64,000 bases of DNA from Desulfobulbus sp. (GTDB lineage Bacteria; Desulfobacterota; Desulfobulbia; Desulfobulbales; Desulfobulbaceae), in the NCBI GenBank assembly GCA_003604995.1, contig QZJD01000069.1:1-64000 (forward strand), read 5' to 3'. Under the pieces are notes generated by a model. That model was not told where the DNA came from. It did no database searches and saw only the letters and a program-made list of their open reading frames with translations. The translations under genes were made by a program, and so were the position numbers. Below are positions 1 to 12,363 of this stretch, piece by piece (within the stretch, counting starts at the first letter, position 1; every line of letters starts with the position of its first letter).

Positions 1-1727
1 TTCAGCACCTCGTGGTTGTAGGCGGCGATCACGTCGCGGCGGCGGAGCATCCCCAGCACCCAAGGATCTTCCTGGCTCTCCACCACCGGGATCTCCTCGA
101 TGCCTTTCAGATCAAAGAGCTGCATGGCATCGTAGATGTTGTCGTCCGGGGTCAGCTTTATCACGTTGCGGCTGCAGATGGCGCCCACCAGATAGCAGAC
201 CCGCTGTTCCTCGTCATGCAGGATGTTCTTCACGTCCTGCATGGAGACCACTCCGACCATGCGGCCGGTATGGTTGACCACCGGGAAATAGAAGCTGTCC
301 TTGGCGAGCCGGAACAGCTCCAGCAAGTGGTTGATATTGGCGTTCTCGCTGATGAAATCCACCTCCTCGGTGATCGCCTTGCCCACCTTGATGGACTTCA
401 TGATCGCCACCTCCCGCCCTTCGTGGATATTAATTCCCTCCCTGGTGAAATCCACGGTGTCGATGGAATCCTGGTACAGGGTTCTGGCGGTGATTGTACC
501 GAGGATGGAGGTAATCATGATCGGAATGATGATCAGATAGTTGCCGGTCATCTCGAAGAGCAGGAAGATGGCGGTCATCGGCGCATGGGTGGAGGCAGCG
601 AGAAAGGCACCGATGCCCACCGTGGCGTAGGCGCCCGGCCGGGCCGTATATTCCGGCAGGAGCAGGTGGACGGTCCCGCCGAAGGCCCCGCCGATCACCC
701 CGCCGATGAACAGCGCCGGAGCAAAGACCCCGCCGGCCCCGCCCGAACCGAGAGTAATGGCGGTGGCCACTGATTTCAGAGCGATCAGACAGAGCATGAC
801 CCAGATCAGCCCTTCGCCGGCCAGAATTTCCTCTATGTAAGAGTAGCCGTTGCCCATGACCTGCGGAAAGGCGATGCCGATGCAACCCACCGTCAGGGCG
901 CCGAGGATCGGCTTGGCCTGCGGATGGAGATGCAGGTTTTTGAACCAGTCCCGGACGAAGTAGAAAAATTTGATGTGCGCCACGGCTACCACCCCGATAA
1001 TCACGGCCAGGATGATATAGAGCGGTATTTCAACAAAGGGGTTAACCACATGATAATCGGGAATGGGAAAAGCGGGAACCTCACCGTAATAGGCGCGGGA
1101 AATGACGGTGGCCAGGGCCGAGGCAATAACCAGCGCGGAAAAGGAGGACATCTCGTAGCTGCCCAGCAGGACGATCTCCGCGGCGAAGAAGATGCCGGCG
1201 ATGGGCGCGTTGAAGATGCCGGCGATCCCGCCAGCGCAACCCGCGGCGATATAGACCTTCATCCGCTTGCCCGACACCCGGAAGACTTGACCGACCTTGG
1301 AGCCCAGCGCCCCGCCGATCTGGGCGATGGGGCCCTCCACGCCCGCGGAATTGCCGGAGCCGATGGTCAGGGCGGTGGCGACGAGCTTGATGAAGATGTT
1401 GCGGCCCTGGATCACCCCGTTTTCCAGATTGACCCTGCGCAGAAACTTGGGGAAGGCATAGCCGTTGACCATACCCGGAAAGAGGAGTGACAGGGGAATG
1501 AGAAGAAGGGCGCCGGTTACGGGGAGGAGGGGGAGCAGGAGGCGGCGCCAGCCGCCCTGGGCAATCCCCAGAAGCTCCGAGCCCCGGACAAAGATCACCT
1601 GATGGACCAGCTCCACCGCCTCGCGGAAGACGATGATCGTCCCGCCGGCCATGACCCCGATGCAGGCGGCGATCAGGATCAGGCGGGTGCTTTCCCCGGG
1701 AATGAAAAATTTCAGGCGGGCAAACAT
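1..1727 (-). CDS. ClC-family chloride channel/antiporter with C-terminal CBS pair; 3' end beyond window
   Basis: An integral inner-membrane anion transporter. Translation from the ATG at 1727 gives about 575 residues up to the window edge. The ClC filter motif GSGNS lies at residues 123-127 and GVEGP at 129-133. Glu131 matches the gating glutamate of GREGP in characterised ClC proteins, which is compatible with Cl-/H+ exchange. A long hydrophobic core follows. The last about 135 visible residues form a CBS-domain pair, the usual nucleotide-sensing tail. The start overlaps the end of the upstream dGTPase gene by 16 nt, so the two are probably co-transcribed and translationally coupled. The C-terminus is not visible, so total length is unknown. 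Confidence in the family is high; transport mode and ion are inferred. Confidence 0.93.
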   Translation of the reverse strand, partial: MFARLKFFIPGESTRLILIAACIGVMAGGTIIVFREAVELVHQVIFVRGSELLGIAQGGWRRLLLPLLPVTGALLLIPLSLLFPGMVNGYAFPKFLRRVNLENGVIQGRNIFIKLVATALTIGSGNSAGVEGPIAQIGGALGSKVGQVFRVSGKRMKVYIAAGCAGGIAGIFNAPIAGIFFAAEIVLLGSYEMSSFSALVIASALATVISRAYYGEVPAFPIPDYHVVNPFVEIPLYIILAVIIGVVAVAHIKFFYFVRDWFKNLHLHPQAKPILGALTVGCIGIAFPQVMGNGYSYIEEILAGEGLIWVMLCLIALKSVATAITLGSGGAGGVFAPALFIGGVIGGAFGGTVHLLLPEYTARPGAYATVGIGAFLAASTHAPMTAIFLLFEMTGNYLIIIPIMITSILGTITARTLYQDSIDTVDFTREGINIHEGREVAIMKSIKVGKAITEEVDFISENANINHLLELFRLAKDSFYFPVVNHTGRMVGVVSMQDVKNILHDEEQRVCYLVGAICSRNVIKLTPDDNIYDAMQLFDLKGIEEIPVVESQEDPWVLGMLRRRDVIAAYNHEVL

Positions 1728-2911
1728 ATCCTCTCCGGGACCTCGCAGCCGATGGCCCGGGCCTGGCGCAGAAAGAAATCGTCGGTCATGCCGGCGAGGT
1801 AATCGCGGACAATGGCCGCGGGCGGAAGGCCTCGCAGGTAGTCCAGCGCCATGGAATCCAGCAGACCGCCGCCGTCTTCTGGGGGCAGGTCCAATTGCCG
1901 TAGGTAATGGACAAACAGTTTTTCATAGCAGACATGGATGCGCGCGAAATCCGGCTTGAAGGCCGGGTTGCGGTAGATCCGCTCATAGTTGAATTGTTTC
2001 ATCTCAAGCATCGCAGTCGCCACCTCGGGGCTGAACCCGACATACTCCTTCTCCTGATCTCCAAGCCCCGTCGCCTGCCGCACCTGACGCGAATGGGCGA
2101 CCAGATCGGTGACCAGGGTATAGACAATGGTCCCGTTGCTGGTGCCGAGCCGCCGGCCGCAGCCGGCTGGAATCTCCTCGCGCCGGATCAGGGCCAGTTC
2201 GATGGCGTCCTCAATGTCCCGGCCCAGGTAGGCGATGGTATCGGCCAGGCGGACCACGCACCCCTCCAGGGACATGGGAATGAGCGGGGTCATCGGCTCC
2301 CGGCTCTTTTGCCGCAACTCCCGGTCGAAATCGGCAAAGGTTTTCCCGCGTCTCGGCGAGAGGCGCGGATTGTGCACCTCGCCGTCGTGGCACATGATCC
2401 CGTCCAGCACCTGCAGGGTCAAATTCCAACCCCGCCCTTTTTTTTCAAAGCGGTCCAGAAACTGGACGCTCTGCAGGTTGTGCTGAAACGGATCCAGGCC
2501 GTGCCGGCGGCAAAGTTTCGCCAGTATCCGCTCCCCCTCGTGGCCGAAGGGCGGGTGGCCGATATCATGGCCCAGGGCGATGGCCTCGATCAGGTCCTCG
2601 TTCAAGCCCAGGAAACGTCCGACCGTGCGGGCGATGCGCGAGACCATCTGCACATGCAGCACCCGGTGGGTGATATGGTCGTTGTCCACCAGGGAAAAGA
2701 CCTGGGTCTTGTCGATATAGCGGGTATAGGCCTTGGAATGCAGGATTCGGTCGGCATCCTGGGCAAAGGCCTGCCGGTGCCCCTGCCGCTTCTCGGGCCG
2801 CCGCCGAACGGCGTCCCTGCTGAAGACCGCCAGCGGCGACAGCCGACCCTGTTCCTGCCGGTTCAGGTCGTCCTGAATCTGCCGCAGGATTGCTCCATTG
2901 TCCGTGGTCAT
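1712..2911 (-). CDS. dgt: dGTPase-like HD-domain deoxynucleoside triphosphate triphosphohydrolase
   Basis: A 399-aa cytosolic enzyme of the dGTPase family, which splits dNTPs to nucleoside plus tripolyphosphate. The metal-binding HD signature GHDIGHPPFGHEGE starts at residue 114, with His115 and Asp116 and an upstream His82 in a THR motif. The N-terminal stretch with AYTRYIDKTQV matches the family. Length fits the short bacterial dGTPase-like proteins (about 370-450 aa) rather than the 505-aa E. coli form. The gene ends inside the start of the ClC transporter gene. It is first in that unit, and the 255-bp gap upstream probably holds the promoter. The true nucleotide preference cannot be read from sequence. 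Confidence 0.92.
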   Translation of the reverse strand: MTTDNGAILRQIQDDLNRQEQGRLSPLAVFSRDAVRRRPEKRQGHRQAFAQDADRILHSKAYTRYIDKTQVFSLVDNDHITHRVLHVQMVSRIARTVGRFLGLNEDLIEAIALGHDIGHPPFGHEGERILAKLCRRHGLDPFQHNLQSVQFLDRFEKKGRGWNLTLQVLDGIMCHDGEVHNPRLSPRRGKTFADFDRELRQKSREPMTPLIPMSLEGCVVRLADTIAYLGRDIEDAIELALIRREEIPAGCGRRLGTSNGTIVYTLVTDLVAHSRQVRQATGLGDQEKEYVGFSPEVATAMLEMKQFNYERIYRNPAFKPDFARIHVCYEKLFVHYLRQLDLPPEDGGGLLDSMALDYLRGLPPAAIVRDYLAGMTDDFFLRQARAIGCEVPERICLPA

Positions 2912-3166
2912 ACTCCCGCACCCGTATCCTTGGCAAAAAGTATACTGTTACCAGAAAGAAGCGGCAATGAAAACGCTTTTCCGCCTCTGCCCTCACCGTC
3001 CCGCATATAAACTGAATGACTCGCGAAAACTTAAGAATACGCCGCCGATGGCCAAGCTCATTGCCCCATCGACCGGGAATGTCGATAGCCTCTTGCTTTT
3101 CCGCATGATTCCAGGTAATAACACCACTGGGAGACAATTTGAACAATTTCACCATGAGGTGTTGCC
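2912..3166. other. Divergent intergenic region with a small inverted repeat
   Basis: This 255-bp gene-free stretch lies between the leftward dGTPase gene and the rightward small protein, so it must hold promoters for both directions. ATCGAC at 3068-3073 and GTCGAT at 3081-3086 form a 6-bp inverted repeat with a 7-nt spacer, a possible operator. I could not assign -10/-35 boxes with confidence. Confidence 0.4.
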
Positions 3167-3340
3167 ATGGCGGACACCAAACGCACGCCTGACCCGCAAC
3201 GGGTCGCCTTTCTCCGTACCCTGCCCCTCGAAGCCAAGGAGCGGATTACCGGGGAAGAAGCAGAGGCCTTTATTTTCGGGGAGGACATTCCGGAAAGCCT
3301 GTACGAAAAAATCAAAGATTTTCTCCAGGAAGAGGAATAA
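3167..3340 (+). CDS. Small acidic hypothetical protein (57 aa)
   Basis: This short frame starts at ATG 3167, behind a GAGGTG sequence, and stops at TAA 3338. It encodes a 57-residue soluble protein that is basic at the N-terminus and strongly acidic at the C-terminus (ends DFLQEEE). There is no signal peptide, membrane segment or cysteine. It ends 14 nt before the hybrid sensor kinase on the same strand, so the two are probably co-transcribed. I do not recognise the family. The spacing, the codon pattern and the plausible ribosome-binding site argue that it is real. It may be a small partner of the kinase, but that is conjecture. Confidence 0.6.
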   Translation: MADTKRTPDPQRVAFLRTLPLEAKERITGEEAEAFIFGEDIPESLYEKIKDFLQEEE

Positions 3341-3354
3341 TCTCGAAGCCGACC

Positions 3355-5652
3355 ATGGGGGATTTCCTCACCACCACCCTGAGCCTGATGGCCCAGTTTA
3401 CCGGCGGCCCTGGTGAATCTAACGACAACATCGTCAGGTTCGTCCTGGCCGGCATTGCCTGGGCCGCCCTGCTCGCCCTGGCCCGGCAGAGACAAAAGCA
3501 GGGCAACCGTCCGCATGAACGACTCCTGGTCTGGGGCTTTGCCTTCGGCCTGACCCGGGAACTCTTCATGCTCTTCATGACCTGCCTCTTAGGTTACGGC
3601 GCAGTGGCCGCCGACACCCTCCAGGTGGTTCTGCCGCCTCTGGACCTGGCCCTGCACGACTTGGCCATGGTCATCATCGCCGCCGCCTTCATGGGATATC
3701 TGCTGCAAGACCAGGCTCTTTCGCACCGCTATCTCCGAGCGGGAATTTCCACCGTGGCCCTGGTCTATCTGGCGACCTTCTGGTGGTGGGGCCGTTTCAT
3801 CCTGGCCAACCCGGGCGTCCCGTTCGACCGGACCTGGGGCGAATGGGCCTTCCGCCTCAACGCCTCGGTCCTCATGGCCTTTGCCTTTCTGATTCTCCTG
3901 CGCCGGGCCAAAGGGTGGCAGAAAAATGCCGTATGCACCGCCCTCTTCTGTTTCTTTCTGTTCCAGTTTCTCAAAATCGTTGACATCGCCCTGCTCAAGG
4001 AGCGGGAATTCATATTCACCCCCCTCAGGCATGCCCTCTACCTCGCCGCCATTCCCATCTTCGGCTACATTTATGTCCGGGAATACATTGAAAGCGAGCG
4101 GGAGGCCCGGCAGGCCCTGACCGCCAGCGAATCCCTCTACCGGTCGCTGGTGGAAAACATCGATCTCGGGGTTACCCTGATCGACCGGGATTGCCGGATC
4201 CTGATGGCCAACGCCACGCAGATGAAGCTTGCCAAAAAGGGCCGCACAGAGCTGATCAGGGGGTACTGTTATCGTGAGTTTTCGCAAAGAGATGATAAAT
4301 GTCCCCATTGCCCCGGCGACAAGGCGATGGAAGACGGGGAACCCCAGGAGATCGTCAAGGATGGAATCCGCAGCGACGGCTCGCCGATCACCGTCCGAAT
4401 AAGGGCGTTTCCGGTCAAGGACCCCGAGGGAAACGCCCATTCCTTCATTGAGGTCGTCGAAGACATCAGCCAGCGGGTGAAGACCGAGCAGGAACTGCAA
4501 CGGGCCAAGCACCTTGAATCCATCGGCGTCCTGGCCGGGGGGATTGCCCATGACTTCAACAATATCCTGACCTCGATCTTCGGCTTTACCGACCTGGCCC
4601 TGATGAAGGCCGGCGACAACGTGGAGCTTGCCGGCGATCTCCGCCATATCCGCCGCGCCTCGGAACGGGCCCGCGGCCTGGTCCAGCAGATCCTGACCCT
4701 CAGCCGCCGGCAGCCGCACCAGTTGCAGCAACTCCGCTTCTCCTCCCTGGTCAAGGAGGCATTGAAACTCCTCCGCTCGACCATCCCCTCCTCCATCGAC
4801 ATCATTCAGGATATCCGCACCGAGGCCCCGATCATGGCCGATCCCAGCCAGGCGCACCAACTGGTGATGAACCTCTGCACCAACGCCTATCAGGCCATGC
4901 CGGAAAACGATGGCACCATGACCGTTTCCTTGCGGGACGTCGTTCTTGAGGAGGGGGCGGAGATCGGCGCCGGCGGCCAGCCCCTGCCCGCGGGCAACTA
5001 TGTTCGATTCTCGGTCAGCGACACCGGCACGGGTATCGCCGCGGAAGCCCTGCCCAAGATTTTCGAGCCCTATTTTACCACCAAGGAGGTCGGCCGGGGA
5101 ACCGGCCTGGGTCTGGCCGTGGTCCACGGCATTGTCAAAAGCGCACATGGCGGAATAACCGTGGCCAGCACCCCGGGTGCGGGGACGACCTTTACCATTT
5201 TTCTGCCGGCCGCGCTGGAGCCGGCGACGGTCGAGGAGCAGAAGGGGGAAGAAGAAGCGCCGGCCGGGGGCCAGGGACGGATCATGGTCGTGGACGATGA
5301 AGAAAACATCTGCCTGCTCTCCTTCACCTTTCTTTCCCAGGCCGGTTACCGGGTGGACACCTTCCTCGACGGGAAGGACGCATGGGAGGCCTTTTCCGGC
5401 GCACCGGACCAGTGGGATCTGGTGCTCACCGACCAGGCCATGCCCCAGATGACCGGGATACAGCTGGCTGAAAACATCAAGGAACGCCGGCCGGATCTGC
5501 CGATCATCCTCTGCACCGGCTTCAGCGACAACGTCAACAAGGAAATGGCCGAGGAGCTGGGGATGAGCAGCTATCTGCAGAAACCGGTGACCAGGGCGGA
5601 ACTGCTCAAGACCGTCCATCAGGTGCTGTATCGGGAAGAACGCGAACAGTAA
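3355..5652 (+). CDS. Membrane-bound PAS hybrid histidine kinase with C-terminal receiver domain
   Basis: A 765-aa sensor. The N-terminal about 245 residues are mostly hydrophobic with around seven membrane segments, interrupted by short polar loops. A PAS domain (about 256-375) follows and carries a CPHC pair at 316-319, a possible redox or metal-sensing element. The HisKA domain has the phospho-acceptor His399 in GGIAHDFNNIL. An HATPase domain with N-box (NLCTNAYQAM), DTGTGI and GTGLGLAVVHG boxes follows. The receiver domain (about 640-760) has acidic residues VVDDEE and phospho-acceptor Asp693 in VLTDQAMP. There is no separate output domain or response regulator beside it, so phosphotransfer must continue to a partner elsewhere. 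It lies 14 nt after the 57-aa protein. Confidence 0.93.
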   Translation: MGDFLTTTLSLMAQFTGGPGESNDNIVRFVLAGIAWAALLALARQRQKQGNRPHERLLVWGFAFGLTRELFMLFMTCLLGYGAVAADTLQVVLPPLDLALHDLAMVIIAAAFMGYLLQDQALSHRYLRAGISTVALVYLATFWWWGRFILANPGVPFDRTWGEWAFRLNASVLMAFAFLILLRRAKGWQKNAVCTALFCFFLFQFLKIVDIALLKEREFIFTPLRHALYLAAIPIFGYIYVREYIESEREARQALTASESLYRSLVENIDLGVTLIDRDCRILMANATQMKLAKKGRTELIRGYCYREFSQRDDKCPHCPGDKAMEDGEPQEIVKDGIRSDGSPITVRIRAFPVKDPEGNAHSFIEVVEDISQRVKTEQELQRAKHLESIGVLAGGIAHDFNNILTSIFGFTDLALMKAGDNVELAGDLRHIRRASERARGLVQQILTLSRRQPHQLQQLRFSSLVKEALKLLRSTIPSSIDIIQDIRTEAPIMADPSQAHQLVMNLCTNAYQAMPENDGTMTVSLRDVVLEEGAEIGAGGQPLPAGNYVRFSVSDTGTGIAAEALPKIFEPYFTTKEVGRGTGLGLAVVHGIVKSAHGGITVASTPGAGTTFTIFLPAALEPATVEEQKGEEEAPAGGQGRIMVVDDEENICLLSFTFLSQAGYRVDTFLDGKDAWEAFSGAPDQWDLVLTDQAMPQMTGIQLAENIKERRPDLPIILCTGFSDNVNKEMAEELGMSSYLQKPVTRAELLKTVHQVLYREEREQ

Positions 5653-5676
5653 GGCGCCCGCGGCCCTTTCAACCGA

Positions 5677-7566
5677 TCATGACCTGACCCGAACCCGCAC
5701 CAGCCCCCGCACCGAATTGCCGACATAGACCTCGGCAGCCCCGCAAACCTCTTCCCTGCGCACAACCCGTTCCGCAGCGCGGCCTTCCTCCAGGAGCATG
5801 CGGCGGAAGGTGCCGGGCAACAATCCGCAATCCAGCGGCGGGGTCACCAGTTCGCCGCCCTGGCGGACAAATAGAGTGGTGAAGGAACCCTCCGTGGCTT
5901 CCCCTTCCCGGTTGGCGAACAGAACCTCGAAGAATCCCGTGGCTAGAGCCTTATCCCGTTCGGTCTCATACAGTTTCCGCCGGGTGGTTTTATGAAAAAG
6001 GAAGATGTCATTGCGGTCCGTAGCCTGCTCGGAAAACATCACCTCGGGCAGGGGATGGTGAACAGGGACCAGATTCGGATCCGTCACCGGACTGACGTCG
6101 CAGGGGACGGCGCTCAAGGTCACCCGGCCGTCCCGGTCAAGAAGCAGCCGGACCCGCATGGGAGCCCGCCACGATTGCGCCTCTCTCTCCAGGGCCGCGG
6201 CAATCTTTTCCCGGACGCAGGGAAAAAAGAAGTAGGCAGCGGAATCAGCCAGCCGCCGCAGATGATTTTCCAGGAGCCAGTAGCCGCTTTCCGGTCGCCA
6301 GAGCAGGGTTTCGATCAACTGAAAATCCGGGCCGGTACAGGTGAGAAACCTGCCCTTCAGAAGGCATTCCGCCCATTCCGCCGCCGGATCAGAGTCGAAA
6401 ACGATCCCTGAACCGATGCCCATCTCGCCCCGGCCATCCTCAAGAACCACCGTCCGGATCGGCACATTGAAGACCGACTCCTCCGATCCGGCAAAGCCTA
6501 TGGCCCCGCAGTACACTCCGCGCGGCTCCTTTTCCAGTTCGCGGATGATCTCCATGGTCCTGATCTTGGGAGCGCCGGTGACCGAACCGCAGGGAAACAG
6601 GGCCCGCAGCATTTTCTCCAGGGACGGCCGAAGGTGGCCGGAGGGATACCCGTCAATGGTGGAAGTCATCTGCAAGACCGTAGGCAGGACCTCTACGTCG
6701 AACAGGGACCGAGGCACTACCCGGCCGCCGCCGGTGTCGTGGAGCAAACGGCCCAGGTCGTTGCGCAGCAGATCAACGATCATCACGTTCTCGCTGCGGT
6801 TCTTAACATCGTTGCGCAGGGCCTCGCTTTGCTGGGCCTCCTCGCCTGTGGTGCGGCCGCGGGCCATCGTGCCCTTCATCGGCCGCACGGTCACCCGCCG
6901 GTTGTCCGCCCGGAAAAACAGTTCCGGCGAAAAGCTCATGATGTCCCGGCCGCCCTGGCGGATCCACGCCCCGTAACGCACGGCCTGGTTTCGTCGCAGA
7001 TCCGCATACAGCGAAGAAGGCGCGCCGCGGACGGCAAATTTCAGCTTCAGGGTATAGTTGACCTGGTAGGTATCACCGGCCACGATGTATTCCCTGATCC
7101 GGTCGATTGCCCGCAGATATTCCTCCCGGTCCATGCTCGGCCGGAGGTCGTCGATGCAGGCGGTTTCTTCCTCTGACGGCACGGAATTGCCGGGAAGGGA
7201 AGCAAGGATGGACCCGTTTTCCCGGCGATGGTCGAACACCAGGGGTTCGGCAAAAACCCCCAGGACGGCATAGGGAGGAGAGATGGCCGGAACGAGCCCA
7301 TGCAGGACCGGCTCCAGCAAATAACCGAACTCATAGGCAAACCAGCCGGCGAGGACATACCCCTGCTCCTGAAAAGCGGCGGCCTCGGCCAGAAAATTCT
7401 CGGCCTGGCCATGTTCCCGGCAGATAAGCCATTGCCTGGGATTCACAAACAGCAGAGATTTGCAATCCTCCATGCCGGGCAGGGCATTGTCGAGAAAAAC
7501 AAATTCCTCCTGTTCATCCAGCCAGCGGGCCAGAGCGGTTATTTCCTGGGCGGAAAACGGGTGCAT
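5677..7566 (-). CDS. pabB: Fused aminodeoxychorismate synthase component I / aminodeoxychorismate lyase (PabB-PabC)
   Basis: A 629-aa cytosolic folate-pathway enzyme. The N-terminal about 430 residues form a chorismate-binding domain that aminates chorismate to 4-amino-4-deoxychorismate; it shows SPELFFRADNRRVTVRPMKG and GAPKIRTMEIIREL. The C-terminal about 190 residues are a class IV aminotransferase fold with a HKTTRRKLYE motif whose lysine should carry PLP. This part would release pyruvate to give p-aminobenzoate. Such PabB-PabC fusions are known in many bacteria. The start is supported by AGGAGG just upstream of ATG 7566. No glutamine amidotransferase (PabA) is adjacent. A GC-rich inverted repeat lies in the leader at 7612-7653. 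Confidence 0.93.
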   Translation of the reverse strand: MHPFSAQEITALARWLDEQEEFVFLDNALPGMEDCKSLLFVNPRQWLICREHGQAENFLAEAAAFQEQGYVLAGWFAYEFGYLLEPVLHGLVPAISPPYAVLGVFAEPLVFDHRRENGSILASLPGNSVPSEEETACIDDLRPSMDREEYLRAIDRIREYIVAGDTYQVNYTLKLKFAVRGAPSSLYADLRRNQAVRYGAWIRQGGRDIMSFSPELFFRADNRRVTVRPMKGTMARGRTTGEEAQQSEALRNDVKNRSENVMIVDLLRNDLGRLLHDTGGGRVVPRSLFDVEVLPTVLQMTSTIDGYPSGHLRPSLEKMLRALFPCGSVTGAPKIRTMEIIRELEKEPRGVYCGAIGFAGSEESVFNVPIRTVVLEDGRGEMGIGSGIVFDSDPAAEWAECLLKGRFLTCTGPDFQLIETLLWRPESGYWLLENHLRRLADSAAYFFFPCVREKIAAALEREAQSWRAPMRVRLLLDRDGRVTLSAVPCDVSPVTDPNLVPVHHPLPEVMFSEQATDRNDIFLFHKTTRRKLYETERDKALATGFFEVLFANREGEATEGSFTTLFVRQGGELVTPPLDCGLLPGTFRRMLLEEGRAAERVVRREEVCGAAEVYVGNSVRGLVRVRVRS

Positions 7567-7883
7567 GATCCTCCTGTTGCCAGATACGTTTGCGGCCTAC
7601 TGTACCCCATCGCCGAGGCGGACAGAACGAAAAAACAACCTGCCCGCCTCGGCATTCTTCAAGCAGTAACACTCATCAACCCTGTGGCCGAAAATTAACG
7701 GTTTAGTCTTGCGGGAACATTTCGAATATTTTATATTGTCAGATTACTGTACTTTTCAAGTGATCTTTCAAACACTAGCCATGTACCAGCTTTGACAGGA
7801 GCCTGGCTCAGTTACCGTCGGTAACCGTCCCGCCAGGCTTTTGCTTAACTATTGACCCAAACATTTTTTCAGCCGGAGGTTGT
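7567..7883. other. Divergent intergenic region with two inverted repeats
   Basis: This 317-bp gap separates the leftward pabB fusion from the rightward CBS-ACT gene. GCCGAGGCGG (7612-7621) and CCGCCTCGGC (7644-7653) form a 10-bp inverted repeat with a 22-nt loop in the pabB leader. The middle (about 7690-7790) is AT-rich and is the likely promoter zone for the rightward gene. The second hairpin, 7800-7839, is listed separately. Confidence 0.5.
7800..7846 (+). terminator. Nested hairpin with T-tract in the leader of the CBS-ACT gene
   Basis: AGCCTGGC (7800-7807) pairs with GCCAGGCT (7832-7839). Inside it TTACCG (7812-7817) pairs with CGGTAA (7819-7824), and TTTTGCTT follows. It looks like an intrinsic terminator but lies 45 nt before a start codon, not after a gene. 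It may be an attenuator of the CBS-ACT/PFOR transcript, or insulation from upstream transcription. Confidence 0.45.
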
Positions 7884-8570
7884 ATGCTGATTAAAGACTG
7901 GATGGCCACCACCATTCTGACCGTTGACGCCAACACATCCGTGATGCGGGCCACCCGCACCATGAAAGAAAACAATATCCGCCGCCTGCCGGTGATGTCC
8001 CACGGCAAGCTGATCGGGGTGATCACCGACCGCGACCTCAAGGAAGCGTCGCCTTCCACCACCTCGGATCTCGACATCCATGAGATGTACTACCTTTTGT
8101 CCGAGATGAAGGTCAAAGATGTGATGACCGACAAGTGCATCTGCCTCAAGCAGAACGACACCCTGGAAAAAGCGGCCTTGGTCATGCTCAAGGAGCGGAT
8201 CTCCGGGGTCATGATCCTGGACGACGAGGAAAAACTGGTGGGTCTGCTCAGCGAAACCGACATCCTCCGGGGCTTCATCCAGGCCACCGGCATCCAGGAC
8301 GGGGCGCATCAGTATGTCATTGACATGCCCGACGCCGCCGGCTCTACCACCCGGATCATCGACCTGCTGCGGCAGAACGAGGCTCGGGTCCTGTCCATCC
8401 TCACCTCCTTCAGTGATGCGCCCCGCGGGACCAAGCGGGTGACCATCCGCATCCTGGTGGACGAAAAGCTGGCCGAGGAAATCGGCAAGCAGATCGAGGC
8501 GCTGGAAAACTACCACATTGTCTTCCACGGCAAGGACGAACTCCACAACCTGCCGACCAAACGAAAATAA
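7884..8570 (+). CDS. CBS-pair plus ACT-like domain protein (AcuB type)
   Basis: A 228-aa soluble protein. Two CBS motifs lie at about residues 7-60 (IRRLPVM, ITDRDL) and 78-135 (SGVMILDDEE, LLSETDILRG), followed by an ACT-like region at about 143-215. CBS pairs usually bind adenine nucleotides and ACT domains bind small ligands such as amino acids, so this is probably a ligand-sensing regulator. A GGAGG precedes ATG 7884. It lies 51 bp upstream of pyruvate:ferredoxin oxidoreductase on the same strand with no terminator between, so it may tune that enzyme or share its expression. The enzyme or ligand it acts on cannot be read from sequence. Confidence 0.9.
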   Translation: MLIKDWMATTILTVDANTSVMRATRTMKENNIRRLPVMSHGKLIGVITDRDLKEASPSTTSDLDIHEMYYLLSEMKVKDVMTDKCICLKQNDTLEKAALVMLKERISGVMILDDEEKLVGLLSETDILRGFIQATGIQDGAHQYVIDMPDAAGSTTRIIDLLRQNEARVLSILTSFSDAPRGTKRVTIRILVDEKLAEEIGKQIEALENYHIVFHGKDELHNLPTKRK

Positions 8571-8621
8571 ATAAACCGGGTCTTTCCCTTTTTTTAACCA
8601 AGCGAGCAAGGAGTCGAGCAA

Positions 8622-12191
<3,570 letters not shown>

Positions 12192-12216
12192 CTGCCGGCC
12201 TTTTGCCCATCGAAAC

Positions 12217-12254
12217 AAAAAAGGCCCCGCGGCGATGCCGCGGGGCCTTTTTTG
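12217..12254. terminator. Rho-independent terminator, bidirectional form
   Basis: AAGGCCCCGCGGC (12221-12233) pairs perfectly with GCCGCGGGGCCTT (12237-12249) around a GAT loop. An A-run lies upstream and a T-run downstream. It ends the PFOR transcript and, because it is flanked by A and T tracts, may also stop the converging CAP-protein transcript. Confidence 0.93.
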
Positions 12255-12363
12255 TTCTCGCGCCTCAAATCTCCCGTCAGACACTGAAAAAAGACGAAAG
12301 GTTTGGAAAAATGCCCGTAGGGCCAGGCCCCCGTGCCTGCCCTGCAAACAAAAAAGAGCGTTC

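Noticed and set aside
3589..5619. Long antisense frame across the hybrid kinase gene
   Set aside because: Shadow of a recognised multidomain kinase; no family, signal or start site of its own.
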